A stretch of DNA of 64,000 bases from Rhizobium sp. CC-YZS058 (GCF_034720595.1 NZ_JAYESJ010000001.1:1576001-1640000); one strand, 5' to 3'; shown: positions 1 through 7,089, counted from the first letter of the stretch. Translations and numbers: made by a program. Notes: a model not told the origin generated them from the sequence alone.

Positions 1-163
1 CCGCACGCTTTCGGTTCCCTTTTCCGACAGGGGAGCCGATCGGATCATCGCGGTGGCCGGCGGCCCCGCTAAGCTCGATGCGATCCGCGCGGTCCTCGCC
101 AGCCGCCGCCTTTCAGGGCTGGTCACCGACGAAGTGACGGCCGCAGCCTTGCTTGGTTCCTGA
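1..163 (+). CDS. SorC/DeoR-type sugar-binding transcriptional regulator, C-terminal fragment
   Basis: This is the 3' end of a gene that starts before the window. Reading frame 2 is open from the first base to TGA at 161-163 and gives about 53 residues. The tail runs GGPAKLDAIRAVL and then SGLVTDEVTAAALL, the usual ending of the sugar-phosphate-binding effector domain of SorC-type regulators. Such proteins sense a phosphorylated sugar and control a sugar catabolic operon. The DNA-binding half is outside the window, so the family call rests on the C-terminus only and the ligand cannot be named. Confidence 0.6.
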   Translation, partial: RTLSVPFSDRGADRIIAVAGGPAKLDAIRAVLASRRLSGLVTDEVTAAALLGS

Positions 164-205
164 GCGATGCTCGCCACAGGCCTCCACGTCTGATCGAGGG
201 AGAGG

Positions 206-364
206 TCAGCCGCCGCCGAGCACGCGTCGGCTGGCATCGTCCATGGCGCGGCTTTGGTCCTGTCCGTCCCGCTTGAGGCCCTGGGCCGTGTTGCCGCAGG
301 CCGAAAGGGTCAAGGCTGCCAGCGCAACGGCGAGCAGGGCGGTGCGGGTCTTGTGAGAGGTCAT
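206..364 (-). CDS. Entericidin A/B-like small lipoprotein (52 aa)
   Basis: A 52-residue protein with a short positive N-terminus, a hydrophobic core and a lipobox ending LTLSAC-GN (Cys about residue 23). The mature part is only about 30 residues, charged and helix-prone (TAQGLKRDGQDQSRAMDD). Length, lipobox and the ACGNT start of the mature part match the entericidin EcnA/EcnB family, small envelope lipoproteins linked in enterobacteria to programmed lysis. In alphaproteobacteria the family is common and its role is not settled. The start is the only ATG that gives the full signal peptide. A second family member lies at 35834-35992. Lipoprotein status is well supported; a lytic function is not shown. 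Confidence 0.75.
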   Translation of the reverse strand: MTSHKTRTALLAVALAALTLSACGNTAQGLKRDGQDQSRAMDDASRRVLGGG

Positions 365-433
365 GGTCGCTCCTTGTCAAAAAGGGTCGCATGCAGACCC
401 ATGACAGGGGATGTGTCGCGCAGACCTGGGAAG

Positions 434-1030
434 TCAATCCGCGCCGGTGTCTTGTCCGGCCGCTGCAGCCATGGGCTGGCTGTTCGGAAAGCGGCGGCTG
501 AGGAGGCGGCTGCCGCGCAGGCCGAAGCGCCACGGGCGATCCATGTCGCGGCTGATGCCGATCCGTGGCCCCGTCTGCACGTCGGCAACCGCGTCGGAGG
601 CCACAAGCGTGAAAGGTGAGGAGAGCATGTCGGCGCCATCCTCGGCGATCGTGATGCCAAGCGCCTGGCAGAGCCGGCCGGGGCCGGCGCAAAAAAGGGC
701 GGGTGCGACATCACCCCGGCGGGCCGCCATCGTCTCCAGTCCCGTTTCGGGTGCGAGCGCGCGCAGCAGGACGGCGCTGCCCGGTTCGCAGACGATGTTC
801 AGGCACCAGTGGATGCCGTAGGACCGGTAGACATAGGCATGGCCGGCCGGCCCGAACATGGCGCGGTTGCGCGGCGTCGGCCCTCGGAAACTGTGTGACG
901 CGGCATCCTGCGGTTCATAGGCCTCGGTCTCGACGATCATTCCTCCGACCCCTTCGAACAGGAGCCGCGCGCCGATCAACAGCGGCGCGACTGCAGAAGC
1001 CGGCCGTTCGAAGAAGGCACGATCGATCAA
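434..1030 (-). CDS. mpg: DNA-3-methyladenine glycosylase (AAG/MPG family)
   Basis: A 198-residue base-excision repair enzyme that removes alkylated purines such as 3-methyladenine. The AAG signature is plain: GGMIVETEAY, then DAASHSF, TPRNRAMFG and AGHAYVYRSYGIHWCLN in the first half. The Glu in VETEAY is the catalytic residue of this family. Length (about 200 aa) is normal. The start codon appears to be TTG at 1030, because a strong GGAGG (1039-1043 on the minus strand) lies eight bases upstream and no in-frame ATG fits. It is divergent from the EcfG-promoted gene at 1123 and probably monocistronic. Confidence 0.92.
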   Translation of the reverse strand: MIDRAFFERPASAVAPLLIGARLLFEGVGGMIVETEAYEPQDAASHSFRGPTPRNRAMFGPAGHAYVYRSYGIHWCLNIVCEPGSAVLLRALAPETGLETMAARRGDVAPALFCAGPGRLCQALGITIAEDGADMLSSPFTLVASDAVADVQTGPRIGISRDMDRPWRFGLRGSRLLSRRFPNSQPMAAAAGQDTGAD

Positions 1031-1077
1031 GGTCTTATCCTCCGCTTCCTATCCGGTCTCCGCTCTGCCGCAAACAC

Positions 1078-1102
1078 GGAACCAAGCACGCCTGTTTTCG
1101 TT
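1078..1102 (+). promoter_or_regulatory. EcfG (sigma-RpoE2 type) promoter
   Basis: GGAAC at 1078-1082 and CGTT at 1099-1102 are separated by exactly 16 bases, the consensus of the alphaproteobacterial general stress sigma factor EcfG. A good ribosome site (AAGGAG, 1111-1116) and ATG at 1123 follow, so the leader would be about 15 bases. Two further matches occur at 6123-6147 and 6981-7006. Confidence 0.75.
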
Positions 1103-1122
1103 CTGCCGAAAAGGAGCGGTTC

Positions 1123-1458
1123 ATGTCCAGACACGCGATGCAATCCTTCACCCTTTCGCTGCCCATCTGCGTCCGCGCGCTCGCGCTCGCCGGCATGCTG
1201 GCTGCAGGTTCGGTGGCGGAGGCACAGGACGGCCGGAGCGCCTGCCGCACGACGCCCCCGGCAGCGCAAGGGGAGGGCGCGCCGAAAAGCGAGGGGCAGA
1301 GCCTGACCGAGACGCTCGACAGCTGCAACAGCGTGCTGACCCCGCCGCGCGTGGGAGATGGCGACCTGGTCGAGCCGGCACCGGACGCGGGCAAGACCCC
1401 GGTCATCACGCCGGGCGACCTGCCGCCACAGGGCAATCCATCCAACAACCCCGGCTAG
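1123..1458 (+). CDS. Small secreted proline-rich protein, unknown function (111 aa)
   Basis: I do not recognise this family. The 111-residue product starts with a clear signal peptide (hydrophobic stretch LALAGMLAAG, predicted cleavage after AEA near residue 34). The mature part is low in complexity and rich in Pro, Gly and acidic residues, with two Cys that could form a disulfide. It is probably periplasmic. The ATG at 1123 is chosen because AAGGAG sits six bases upstream and an EcfG promoter immediately before that. It could be co-transcribed with the YihY-type gene 44 bases downstream. A stress-related envelope role is inferred from the promoter alone. Confidence 0.65.
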   Translation: MSRHAMQSFTLSLPICVRALALAGMLAAGSVAEAQDGRSACRTTPPAAQGEGAPKSEGQSLTETLDSCNSVLTPPRVGDGDLVEPAPDAGKTPVITPGDLPPQGNPSNNPG

Positions 1459-1502
1459 GCGAGCCGCAGCGAGAGAGCGGCGCGGGAGGGACAGCCCGCG
1501 CC

Positions 1503-2516
1503 ATGACGAGAGAGGGACAGATGACAGGACATGGCGCAACCGCAGCGCCCGCGCGGATCACCGCTCGGGACGAGGCACATGGGCGAACAGCGAAAAGCCC
1601 GACGGACATCCCCTTTCCCGGTTTGAAGGACGTGTTCTGGCGCGTGGTGGCGGAGGTCAGCAATGACCGGGTGACGCTGATCGCCGCCGGAGTGACCTAT
1701 TATCTCCTGCTCGCGCTCTTCCCGACGCTGACCGCGCTCGTCTCTCTCTACGGCTTCGTCGCCGACCCCGGCGCGATCGGCGTGCAGGTCGGCCTGCTTG
1801 CCGACGTGTTGCCGGCGGGCTCGCTCGACCTCATCCTGAACCAGCTGAAGGCCCTGACCTCGCAGCCTGCATCGACGCTGTCGATCGGCTTCATCAGCGG
1901 CCTGGCAATCGCGCTCTGGAGCGCGCACAACGGCACGCGCGCCCTGTTCGATGCCATGAACATCGCCTATGGCGAAACCGAGCGACGCGGGTTCTTCCGA
2001 TTGACCGGGCTCGCGATCCTGTTCACGCTCGGCGCCATCATCGTCGCCTGCGTCATCATCTCGGCCATCGGCGTCCTGCCGGCGGTTCTGTCCTATCTGT
2101 GGTTGGATCGCTGGGTGGAGCTTCTGGCACGCGCAGCGCGCTGGCCGGTCATGCTGGCTTTGGTGGCGGGTGGGACCATGCTGCTCTATCGCTATGGGCC
2201 TTGCCGGGAGGCCGCTCAATTGCGCTGGCTTTCGTGGGGCGCGCTCTTCACCAGCATTGCCTGGCTACTCGCCTCGCTGGCCTTTTCCTACTACCTCGAC
2301 AACTTCGCCAACTACAATGCCACCTATGGCGCGCTCGGTGCTCTGATCGGCTTCATGGTCTGGATCTGGATGTCGGTCATCATTCTCATCATCGGCGCAG
2401 AGATCAATGCCGAGCTCGAGCGTCAAACGGCAGTGGACTCGACCACCGGAATGCCCCAACCTATGGGCAAGCGCGGCGCCTTCGCCGCCGATACCTTGGG
2501 TGAGGAACAGGGCTGA
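1503..2516 (+). CDS. YihY/BrkB-family inner-membrane protein
   Basis: A 337-residue integral membrane protein of the YihY/virulence factor BrkB family (once misnamed ribonuclease BN). A polar N-terminal stretch of about 40 residues is followed by around six membrane segments. The family hallmarks are present: AAGVTYYLLLALFPTLTALVSLYG near residues 60-85 and the final helix GFMVWIWMSVIILIIGAEINAELER near 280-305. Function is unknown; suggested roles include transport or envelope integrity. ATG 1503 is used; ATG 1521 is also possible. It follows the EcfG-promoted secreted-protein gene by 44 bases on the same strand, so co-expression in stress is plausible. Confidence 0.88.
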   Translation: MTREGQMTGHGATAAPARITARDEAHGRTAKSPTDIPFPGLKDVFWRVVAEVSNDRVTLIAAGVTYYLLLALFPTLTALVSLYGFVADPGAIGVQVGLLADVLPAGSLDLILNQLKALTSQPASTLSIGFISGLAIALWSAHNGTRALFDAMNIAYGETERRGFFRLTGLAILFTLGAIIVACVIISAIGVLPAVLSYLWLDRWVELLARAARWPVMLALVAGGTMLLYRYGPCREAAQLRWLSWGALFTSIAWLLASLAFSYYLDNFANYNATYGALGALIGFMVWIWMSVIILIIGAEINAELERQTAVDSTTGMPQPMGKRGAFAADTLGEEQG

Positions 2517-2558
2517 GCGCGCTGGCGCCGGCTCCTTGCAGTGACGGGTGGCACGAGA

Positions 2559-2915
2559 ATGAGTGACGAGGCGCAAATCCGCGATGTGGTTCATCGCCTG
2601 GTTCATGCACTGGGGACGGGGGATGCGCCGGCGTTGGTGGCGTGTTTCCATCCGCAAGCGGTCATCATCGCCACGGATGGCACGGCGGTTCAATGCATGA
2701 GCGTGACGGACTATGCCGGGGCCTTGCCCTCAACGGATGCGGCGGAAACACCGCCCGGATCGCCGGACCTGACCATCTACGACATCACCGAGTCCGTTGC
2801 CGTCGTCAAGCTGATCGACAAGTTCGATGGGCGAAGCTTTGTCGGGCACCTTTCTCTGATCCGTCTCGGCGGACTTTGGCAGATCGCAAGCGTCAACTAC
2901 CAACTGCGCAGCTAG
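2559..2915 (+). CDS. NTF2-like / putative lumazine-binding family protein (118 aa)
   Basis: A 118-residue single-domain protein with the cone-shaped NTF2-like fold pattern. The helical start EAQIRDVVHRLVHALGTGDAPALVACFHPQAV is typical of the putative lumazine-binding (PF12893) and SnoaL-like families, and the C-terminal strand ends with LWQIASVNYQL. Members are small ligand-binding or enzyme-like proteins, many uncharacterised. ATG 2559 is preferred; a GTG at 2541 would add six residues. The gene follows the YihY-type gene by 42 bases and could be its operon partner. No catalytic role can be assigned. Confidence 0.7.
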   Translation: MSDEAQIRDVVHRLVHALGTGDAPALVACFHPQAVIIATDGTAVQCMSVTDYAGALPSTDAAETPPGSPDLTIYDITESVAVVKLIDKFDGRSFVGHLSLIRLGGLWQIASVNYQLRS

Positions 2916-2970
2916 GCACAACCGGCCGGCATCGTGCAGCCGGGATCATCTCGACTGTCGGTCGCCCCGG

Positions 2971-3156
2971 TCAGTTCTTCTGCGGCGTGGTCTCGCGCAT
3001 GGCTTCTTCATGATACCAGCAGGTGTCGATGATCATGATGCGGTCGTCGACCTGCAGATCGGCCTCGCGGCGGGCCTTCCAATGTCCGGCGCCCTTCAGG
3101 CCGCCCAGGGGAAATTGGAGGATCGTCGCCGAGTGGCGCTCGTTGATGATGGGCAT
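2971..3156 (-). CDS. gstI: GstI-like glutamine synthetase translational inhibitor (61 aa)
   Basis: A 61-residue protein divergently transcribed from glnII, in the position and size range of gstI of Rhizobium leguminosarum. There GstI (63 aa) represses translation of glnII mRNA when ammonium is plentiful. The N-terminus ERHSATILQFPLGGL matches the DUF2735 family to which GstI belongs. ATG 3156 is chosen because GGGAG lies eight bases upstream; an upstream in-frame ATG at 3201 would add 15 residues that do not look conserved. The C-terminal half contains a hydrophobic stretch, VDDRIMIIDTCWYHEE. The identification rests on position, size and N-terminal motif together; repression of glnII is inferred from the R. 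leguminosarum case. Confidence 0.82.
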   Translation of the reverse strand: MPIINERHSATILQFPLGGLKGAGHWKARREADLQVDDRIMIIDTCWYHEEAMRETTPQKN

Positions 3157-3456
3157 GGCATCGGCTCCCTTCTCAGCTGTTACCGTGGCGTCATATTGCA
3201 CATATTTTGGTCTTAAAGTCTAAAAATAAATCAAACGGACGCAAAAATTCCGTTCAATCTCTGCCTCAACGGCGCTCCGCCCGCCAAGTTCCGAGGCGTC
3301 TGCCTCGATTTTCGTCTCTCGTATCTCGGAACTCCGCCAGCGCTCCGAGAAGTCGGTGCGAAAAGCGGTATCGATTCAACAGACAAGGTCCCCATACGAG
3401 TAGGCTTGGCGCGAATTATCGTCCGGCTCGATTTCTTTTCTCTTACGATCTGAAAC

Positions 3457-3472
3457 TGGCACGGCGCATGCA
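3457..3472 (+). promoter_or_regulatory. Sigma54 (RpoN) -24/-12 promoter of glnII
   Basis: The bases CTGGCACG at 3456-3463, four spacer bases and ATGC at 3468-3471 match the RpoN consensus (C/T)TGGCACG-N4-TTGC with one mismatch, and the GG and GC pairs are 12 bases apart as required. Transcription would start near 3483, leaving a leader of about 70 bases before glnII. This agrees with the known NtrC/RpoN control of rhizobial glnII. The region 3202-3456 is AT-rich near the gstI side and must carry activator sites; I see only an imperfect TGCAC...GGT half-site near 3198-3212. Confidence 0.8.
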
Positions 3473-3552
3473 TTCCTTGATCGTTGGAGGGACGGACTGG
3501 TCGCTGCGGCCGATCGCCCCCTGGATGGCTCACCATTTATGAGAGATTTGTC

Positions 3553-4593
3553 ATGACTAAGTATAAGCTCGAGTACATCTGGCTCGACGGGTATAAGCCG
3601 GTACCGAACCTGCGCGGCAAAACGCAGATCAAGGAATTCGAATCGTTCCCGACGCTCGAGCAGCTGCCGTTCTGGGGCTTCGACGGGTCGTCGACCATGC
3701 AGGCCGAAGGCCGCAGCTCCGACTGCGTGCTGAAGCCGGTCGCTCTCTATCCGGATCCGGCCCGCACCAATGGCGTGCTCGTCATGTGCGAAGTGATGAT
3801 GCCCGATGGCGTTACCCCGCATCCGTCCAACGCCCGCGCCACGATCCTGGACGACGAAGGTGCCTGGTTCGGCTTCGAGCAGGAATACTTCTTCTATAAG
3901 GACGGCCGTCCGCTCGGCTTCCCGGAGGCCGGGTATCCGGCACCGCAGGGCCCGTATTACACGGGCGTCGGCTTCAAGAATGTCGGCGATGTCGCACGCG
4001 AAATCGTCGAAGAGCATCTCGACCTCTGCCTCGCCGCTGGCATCAACCACGAAGGCATCAATGCCGAAGTGGCCAAGGGCCAGTGGGAGTTCCAGGTGTT
4101 CGGCAAGGGCTCCAAGAAGGCTGCCGACGAAGTCTGGATGGCCCGCTACCTGCTGCAGCGTCTGACCGAAAAGTACGGGGTCGACGTCGAATATCATTGC
4201 AAGCCGCTCGGCGACACCGACTGGAACGGCTCCGGCATGCACTGCAACTTCTCGACCACCTATATGCGCGAAGTCGGCGGCAAGGCCTATTTCGAAGCGC
4301 TGATGGCCGCATTCGAGAAGAACCTGATGGCGCATATCGACGTCTACGGTCCGGACAACCACATGCGTCTGACCGGTAAGCACGAGACCGCACCGTGGAA
4401 CAAGTTCTCCTACGGCGTTGCCGACCGCGGCGCCTCGATCCGCGTGCCGCACTCCTTCGTGAAGAACGACTACAAGGGCTATCTGGAAGATCGCCGTCCG
4501 AACTCTCAGGGCGACCCCTACCAGATCGCTTCCCAGGTTCTGAAGACGATCTCGGAAGTCCCGACCGAAGGCAAGGCCTCGGCCGCAGCCTGA
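3553..4593 (+). CDS. glnII: Glutamine synthetase type II (GSII, eukaryote-like)
   Basis: A 346-residue cytosolic enzyme making glutamine from glutamate, ammonia and ATP. It is of the GSII class found in plants and rhizobia: N-terminus KLEYIWLDGYKPVPNLRGKT, the beta-grasp motif LPFWGFDGSSTMQAEG, then AGINHEGINAEVAKGQWEFQ and the ATP-binding/adjacent region TGKHETAPWNKFSYGVADRG. GSII lacks the adenylylation loop of GSI, so control is through NtrC/RpoN transcription and, in R. leguminosarum, GstI-mediated translation. Both elements are present here: a -24/-12 promoter at 3457-3472 and a divergent gstI. A strong terminator at 4616-4646 ends the unit. Length is normal for the family. Confidence 0.97.
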   Translation: MTKYKLEYIWLDGYKPVPNLRGKTQIKEFESFPTLEQLPFWGFDGSSTMQAEGRSSDCVLKPVALYPDPARTNGVLVMCEVMMPDGVTPHPSNARATILDDEGAWFGFEQEYFFYKDGRPLGFPEAGYPAPQGPYYTGVGFKNVGDVAREIVEEHLDLCLAAGINHEGINAEVAKGQWEFQVFGKGSKKAADEVWMARYLLQRLTEKYGVDVEYHCKPLGDTDWNGSGMHCNFSTTYMREVGGKAYFEALMAAFEKNLMAHIDVYGPDNHMRLTGKHETAPWNKFSYGVADRGASIRVPHSFVKNDYKGYLEDRRPNSQGDPYQIASQVLKTISEVPTEGKASAAA

Positions 4594-4615
4594 TCCTCCC
4601 TTCGACCATCATTGG

Positions 4616-4646
4616 AACGGCGCCGGAGCAATCCGGCGCCGTTTTT
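4616..4646 (+). terminator. Rho-independent terminator of glnII
   Basis: An 11-bp perfect stem (AACGGCGCCGG at 4616-4626, complement at 4633-4643) with a six-base loop is followed by a T run to 4646. It lies 22 bases after the glnII stop. From 4647 to 4863 I see no gene or other feature. Confidence 0.9.
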
Positions 4647-4863
4647 CGTGCGGCGGGTTTGCCAGGAATGGGGACGTCGAGGCGAGCGAGCGACGGCGTG
4701 GACGCGTTTCGAGCTAAAGCAACCCGTTGTCCGATCGGATCTGGGCCTGCTGTTGGGTCGCGATTGGCGCGGGAGAGTTCGCCGAGTTCGCAACGAGGGG
4801 CGGAGACGCCACCGCATCGTCCGATCGCGCCAGAGCAAGCAACGCGAAGACAGGGACCAAAAA

Positions 4864-4887
4864 ACCGGCCTCCATAGAGAGGCCGGT
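4864..4887 (-). terminator. Rho-independent terminator of the TerC-family gene
   Basis: On the minus strand a 9-bp stem (ACCGGCCTC, 4887-4879, pairing with 4872-4864) with a six-base loop is followed by TTTTTT. It lies 34 bases after the stop of the TerC-family gene and ends that transcript, convergent with glnII. Confidence 0.88.
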
Positions 4888-4921
4888 GCGGGTCTGCGGG
4901 TCAGAATTCCGGTGTGGTTGA

Positions 4922-5569
4922 TCAGCCGGCGGGGGTAGGGGTGGACGTGCCGGTGAGGTAAGGCCAGACCTCCAGACCGCCGTGAACCATCATGGTCAGC
5001 GCCACATAGAAGATCACGGCCAAACCGACATAGGCGATCCAGCGGTGCTTGTGCAGCAGCGAGGCGATGAAGTTGGCGGCGAGACCCATCAGCGCGATCG
5101 AGAAGATCAGGCCGATGACCAGCACGGAGGGATGATCCTGCGCGGCACCGGCAACGGCCAGCACGTTGTCGAGCGACATGGACACGTCGGCGATGACGAT
5201 CTGGGTCGCTGCCTGCAGGAAGGTCTTGCGAACCCGCATTTCCTCTTGCGCATTCGGATCGAGCGACTGGTTGGCCTCATGCGCGGCCGACCGAAGCTCC
5301 GACCACATCTTCCAGCAGACCCAGAGAAGAAGGACGCCGCCGAGGAGCTGCAGACCGACGATGGCGAGAAGCTGCACGGTGATGGCGGCGAAGGCGATGC
5401 GCAGCACCGTGGCTGCAAGAATGCCGACGAGAATCGCTTTCTTGCGCTGGTCAACGGGAAGGCCCGCTGCTGCGAGACCGATGACGATCGCGTTGTCGCC
5501 GGCGAGAACCAGATCAATCGCAATGACCTGCAAGAAGGCGGCAAAGCCGGCAGCGGTAAAAATTTCCAT
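4922..5569 (-). CDS. TerC-family (YjbE-type) membrane protein, probable metal transporter
   Basis: A 215-residue integral membrane protein of the TerC family. Two acidic membrane motifs mark the fold: VIAIDLVLAGDNAIVIGLA at residues 14-32 and IVIADVSMSLDNVLAVAGAA near 124-143, each carrying the conserved Asp-Asn pair. Six to seven hydrophobic segments are visible. Short TerC proteins (YjbE/YkoY/Alx types) are linked to Mn2+ or other divalent metal efflux, often during loading of exported metalloproteins or under alkaline stress. It is a single gene with its own terminator and a long, structured 5' region at 5570-5796. The metal is inferred from the family. Confidence 0.85.
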   Translation of the reverse strand: MEIFTAAGFAAFLQVIAIDLVLAGDNAIVIGLAAAGLPVDQRKKAILVGILAATVLRIAFAAITVQLLAIVGLQLLGGVLLLWVCWKMWSELRSAAHEANQSLDPNAQEEMRVRKTFLQAATQIVIADVSMSLDNVLAVAGAAQDHPSVLVIGLIFSIALMGLAANFIASLLHKHRWIAYVGLAVIFYVALTMMVHGGLEVWPYLTGTSTPTPAG

Positions 5570-5909
5570 CAGTCACCCATCTCCAAACGTCTTGAGCACA
5601 GACTCCTCAAAGGCAAGCCGTCACGGCTGGGCTTCGAGAACAGGAGCTCGGGGCTCGCCGCCTGCACGCCTCTGCCTGCCGGCCCCTGTCCCCAGGGCCG
5701 AGAGACCATCTGTTGGTGGGTAAAGACATTTTGATCGTGGAAGCAAGGGAAAAACGTTGCCGGCGCCCGTTTGCGGAAACGGCGCCGCGCCTCGCTATGG
5801 TCCTATATCGGCTTCGTGCCGTAAGCATAAAAGAATGCTCACCCTTCCCCAATCGCGGGAACTCGCGCATCGCGCGTCAGTTGACACCGACCAAGCCCTG
5901 CGGTCGCCG
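5570..5909. other. Structured intergenic region upstream of the TerC-family gene
   Basis: This 340-bp stretch has no convincing gene. It contains several inverted repeats: GGCCC-C-TGTCCCC-A-GGGCC around 5680-5698, AGCC...GGCT near 5626, GAGCTC near 5649, and a GC-rich hairpin at 5761-5787. Part of it would be the leader of the TerC-family gene. TerC genes elsewhere often follow a Mn2+ (yybP-ykoY) riboswitch, but I cannot find that motif's conserved GGGGAGUAG core here. The + strand copy GGCCCCTGTCCCCAGGGCCG also resembles the 6S RNA core. Neither identity is claimed. Confidence 0.35.
5749..5787 (-). terminator. Probable terminator downstream of the EcfG-promoted small gene at 5910
   Basis: The minus strand reads a GC-rich hairpin (CGGCG...AAACGG loop arms, 5787-5761, one bulged base) followed by AACGTTTTTCCC. 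It lies 120 bases after the stop of the small gene at 5910-6092 and would separate that transcript from the TerC-family leader. Confidence 0.5.
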
Positions 5910-6092
5910 TCACATGACTGGTGTGCGCCGCTTGGCAGCCATCAGCAGATCCAGTTCCGTGGCCGAAGGTCCGAACCGTTCGAACAGCCGTTTTGCCTCT
6001 TCCGTCGCCAAGCCGTATCGGGCCTGAAACTCTTCCAAGGTGCAGGCTTCGCCGCGCACCGTTCGTCCCCGAACACCCTTGAGATCCGTCAT
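5910..6092 (-). CDS. Small stress-induced protein, DUF3606-like (60 aa)
   Basis: A 60-residue, soluble, charged protein. The middle, CTLEEFQARYGLATEEAKRLFERFG, has the helix-turn-helix-like rhythm of DUF3606 and similar tiny alphaproteobacterial proteins, but the match is by eye and no function is known. ATG 6092 is preferred (AAGGAG eight bases upstream); a GTG at 6098 also fits. A near-perfect EcfG promoter at 6123-6147 lies just upstream on the same strand, so expression as part of the general stress response is a good inference. It is probably a single-gene transcript. Confidence 0.68.
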   Translation of the reverse strand: MTDLKGVRGRTVRGEACTLEEFQARYGLATEEAKRLFERFGPSATELDLLMAAKRRTPVM

Positions 6093-6122
6093 GATCACTG
6101 CTCCTTCATCCCTCGGCGGGTT

Positions 6123-6147
6123 AACGCGAGGTGAAGATCAAGGTTCC
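6123..6147 (-). promoter_or_regulatory. EcfG promoter of the 60-aa gene
   Basis: On the minus strand GGAAC (6147-6143) and CGTT (6126-6123) are 16 bases apart, a full match to the EcfG consensus. The ATG at 6092 is about 30 bases downstream, a normal leader length. Confidence 0.82.
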
Positions 6148-6174
6148 GGCGGAAGGGCCTGATTTTCAAGCGAA

Positions 6175-6339
6175 TCAGCGTCTCGATTCGAGCCCTTTCA
6201 GGGCGGCGACGCCGGCTGCATGAGCCTGGAGCTGGGTGGTGAAGGCGCCCTGCGCCGGATAGGTGACACCGCGATAGACAAGAACGAAGGCCCATCGTCC
6301 GTTGCGAAGCGGCACCAGCGTGATGGAGGAGGCGGACAT
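6175..6339 (-). CDS. Small hypothetical protein (54 aa)
   Basis: A 54-residue open frame starting at ATG 6339. The product reads like a real small globular protein: strands around SITLVPLRNGRWAFVLVYRG, then FTTQLQAHAAGVAALKGLES, a possible beta-beta-alpha unit. A weak AGGGA ribosome site lies about nine bases upstream. I do not recognise the family. It sits directly upstream of the EcfG-promoted gene on the same strand, and that promoter overlaps its downstream flank, so they may be read separately. Confidence is limited by its length. Confidence 0.5.
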   Translation of the reverse strand: MSASSITLVPLRNGRWAFVLVYRGVTYPAQGAFTTQLQAHAAGVAALKGLESRR

Positions 6340-6580
6340 GGTCGAAAATCCCTACGAAGCCGTGATCCCCGCATCTGACAGAGGCGGGTGGAAGGGGCAA
6401 GGAGAAAGCGTCGCTCGAATGACGGAATCAGCCAGCCGACCCCCGGACTTAACCTTTCGTTAGGCTGTATGGCCAGTTCAAGCCGTCAAGCCTCCAGGCC
6501 CCACGATCATGCCTTTTCGCTCGTGCAAAAACACATAGCTGCAATGCAATATACCGTCTCGCCAATCGGGGAGGCTGGTG

Positions 6581-6586
6581 TATGAT
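6581..6586 (+). promoter_or_regulatory. Likely -10 element of the anti-SD small RNA
   Basis: TATGAT at 6581-6586 would place the start of transcription near 6592-6593, just before the first hairpin. No good -35 hexamer is seen 17 bases upstream (CTCGCC), so the promoter may need an activator or another sigma factor. Confidence 0.45.
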
Positions 6587-6591
6587 CCTCC

Positions 6592-6750
6592 TCATCGAAG
6601 CGCTGCACCTCCTCCCGCACCGCTTCGACCAGTCAGGGAACTCCTCCTCCTCCCAGGTTCCCCGACAGATGGTCTGCAGCACTCCTCCTCCCAGCTGCCG
6701 GCCGGAATCAAGAGCCTGCTGCACCTCCTCCCGCAGCAGGCTCTTTTCGT
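6592..6750 (+). ncRNA. Cuckoo-type small RNA with four anti-Shine-Dalgarno hairpin loops
   Basis: Four consecutive hairpins each expose the same CCTCCTCCC loop, at 6608-6616, 6646-6654, 6684-6692 and 6724-6732, spaced 38, 38 and 40 bases. Stems are GAAGCG/CGCTTC (6597-6626), GGGAAC/GTTCCC (6636-6662), GCAGC/GCTGC (6676-6698), and a 12-bp perfect stem at 6711-6744 followed by TTTTCGTTTT, which is the terminator. A truncated CCTCCTC also lies at 6587-6593. Loop sequence is complementary to ribosome binding sites (GGGAGGAGG), so the RNA should pair with Shine-Dalgarno regions or mimic anti-SD. This is the layout of the alphaproteobacterial cuckoo RNA family (related to the CCUCCUCCC-motif CcsR RNAs of Rhodobacter). 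Exact 5' end is an estimate. Confidence 0.85.
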
Positions 6751-6980
6751 TTTGACCCTCTGCATCTTCTGCTCACGTCCGCTGGACAGGGCGCTCGACC
6801 GAGCGTGTCCTCGCCTGTGTCCGAATACCCGCCGACATGGGTCGCTCTGCTGTTGCGCGTGGTTATTCGACAAAGCACCGAGGAAGCCGTGCTGCCTCGC
6901 ACACCGCTTCCGGAGGGGGTGTCTCGGTCGTCAACGACTTGAGCGCCCAACTGTCCAGACTGGCATCAGGCGTTGTCCTC

Positions 6981-7006
6981 GGAACATTGCCATCCTGGCC
7001 GGCGTT
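6981..7006 (+). promoter_or_regulatory. EcfG promoter of the 54-aa membrane protein gene
   Basis: GGAAC at 6981-6985 and CGTT at 7003-7006 are 17 bases apart, within the EcfG consensus. The next start codon on this strand is ATG 7090, giving a leader of about 75 bases. From 6751 to 6980 I see no gene. Confidence 0.7.
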
Positions 7007-7089
7007 TTCGAACACGTGGAATGTCGTGCAAGCGGCGCGAGGGTCCGGTGCCTGACGAGGGGCATGGAGCCGCAAACAAGGAGCTGTCC

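Noticed and set aside
3198..3214. NtrC binding site in the gstI-glnII gap
   Set aside because: TGCAC and GGT half-sites are present but out of register with the 17-bp consensus, so it is only mentioned under the promoter.
5640..5800. 6S RNA (ssrS) on the plus strand
   Set aside because: The GGCC-TGTCCCC-GGCCG core is suggestive, but I cannot fold a closing long stem, and in rhizobia 6S RNA is usually found in another gene context. Kept only as an unexplained structure.
5570..5800. yybP-ykoY manganese riboswitch before the TerC-family gene
   Set aside because: The conserved GGGGAGUAG and the paired downstream block are not found on the relevant strand.
6592..6873. Short coding frames across the hairpin array
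   Set aside because: The four hairpins and terminator explain the sequence; the frames have no ribosome sites and run through stems and loops.
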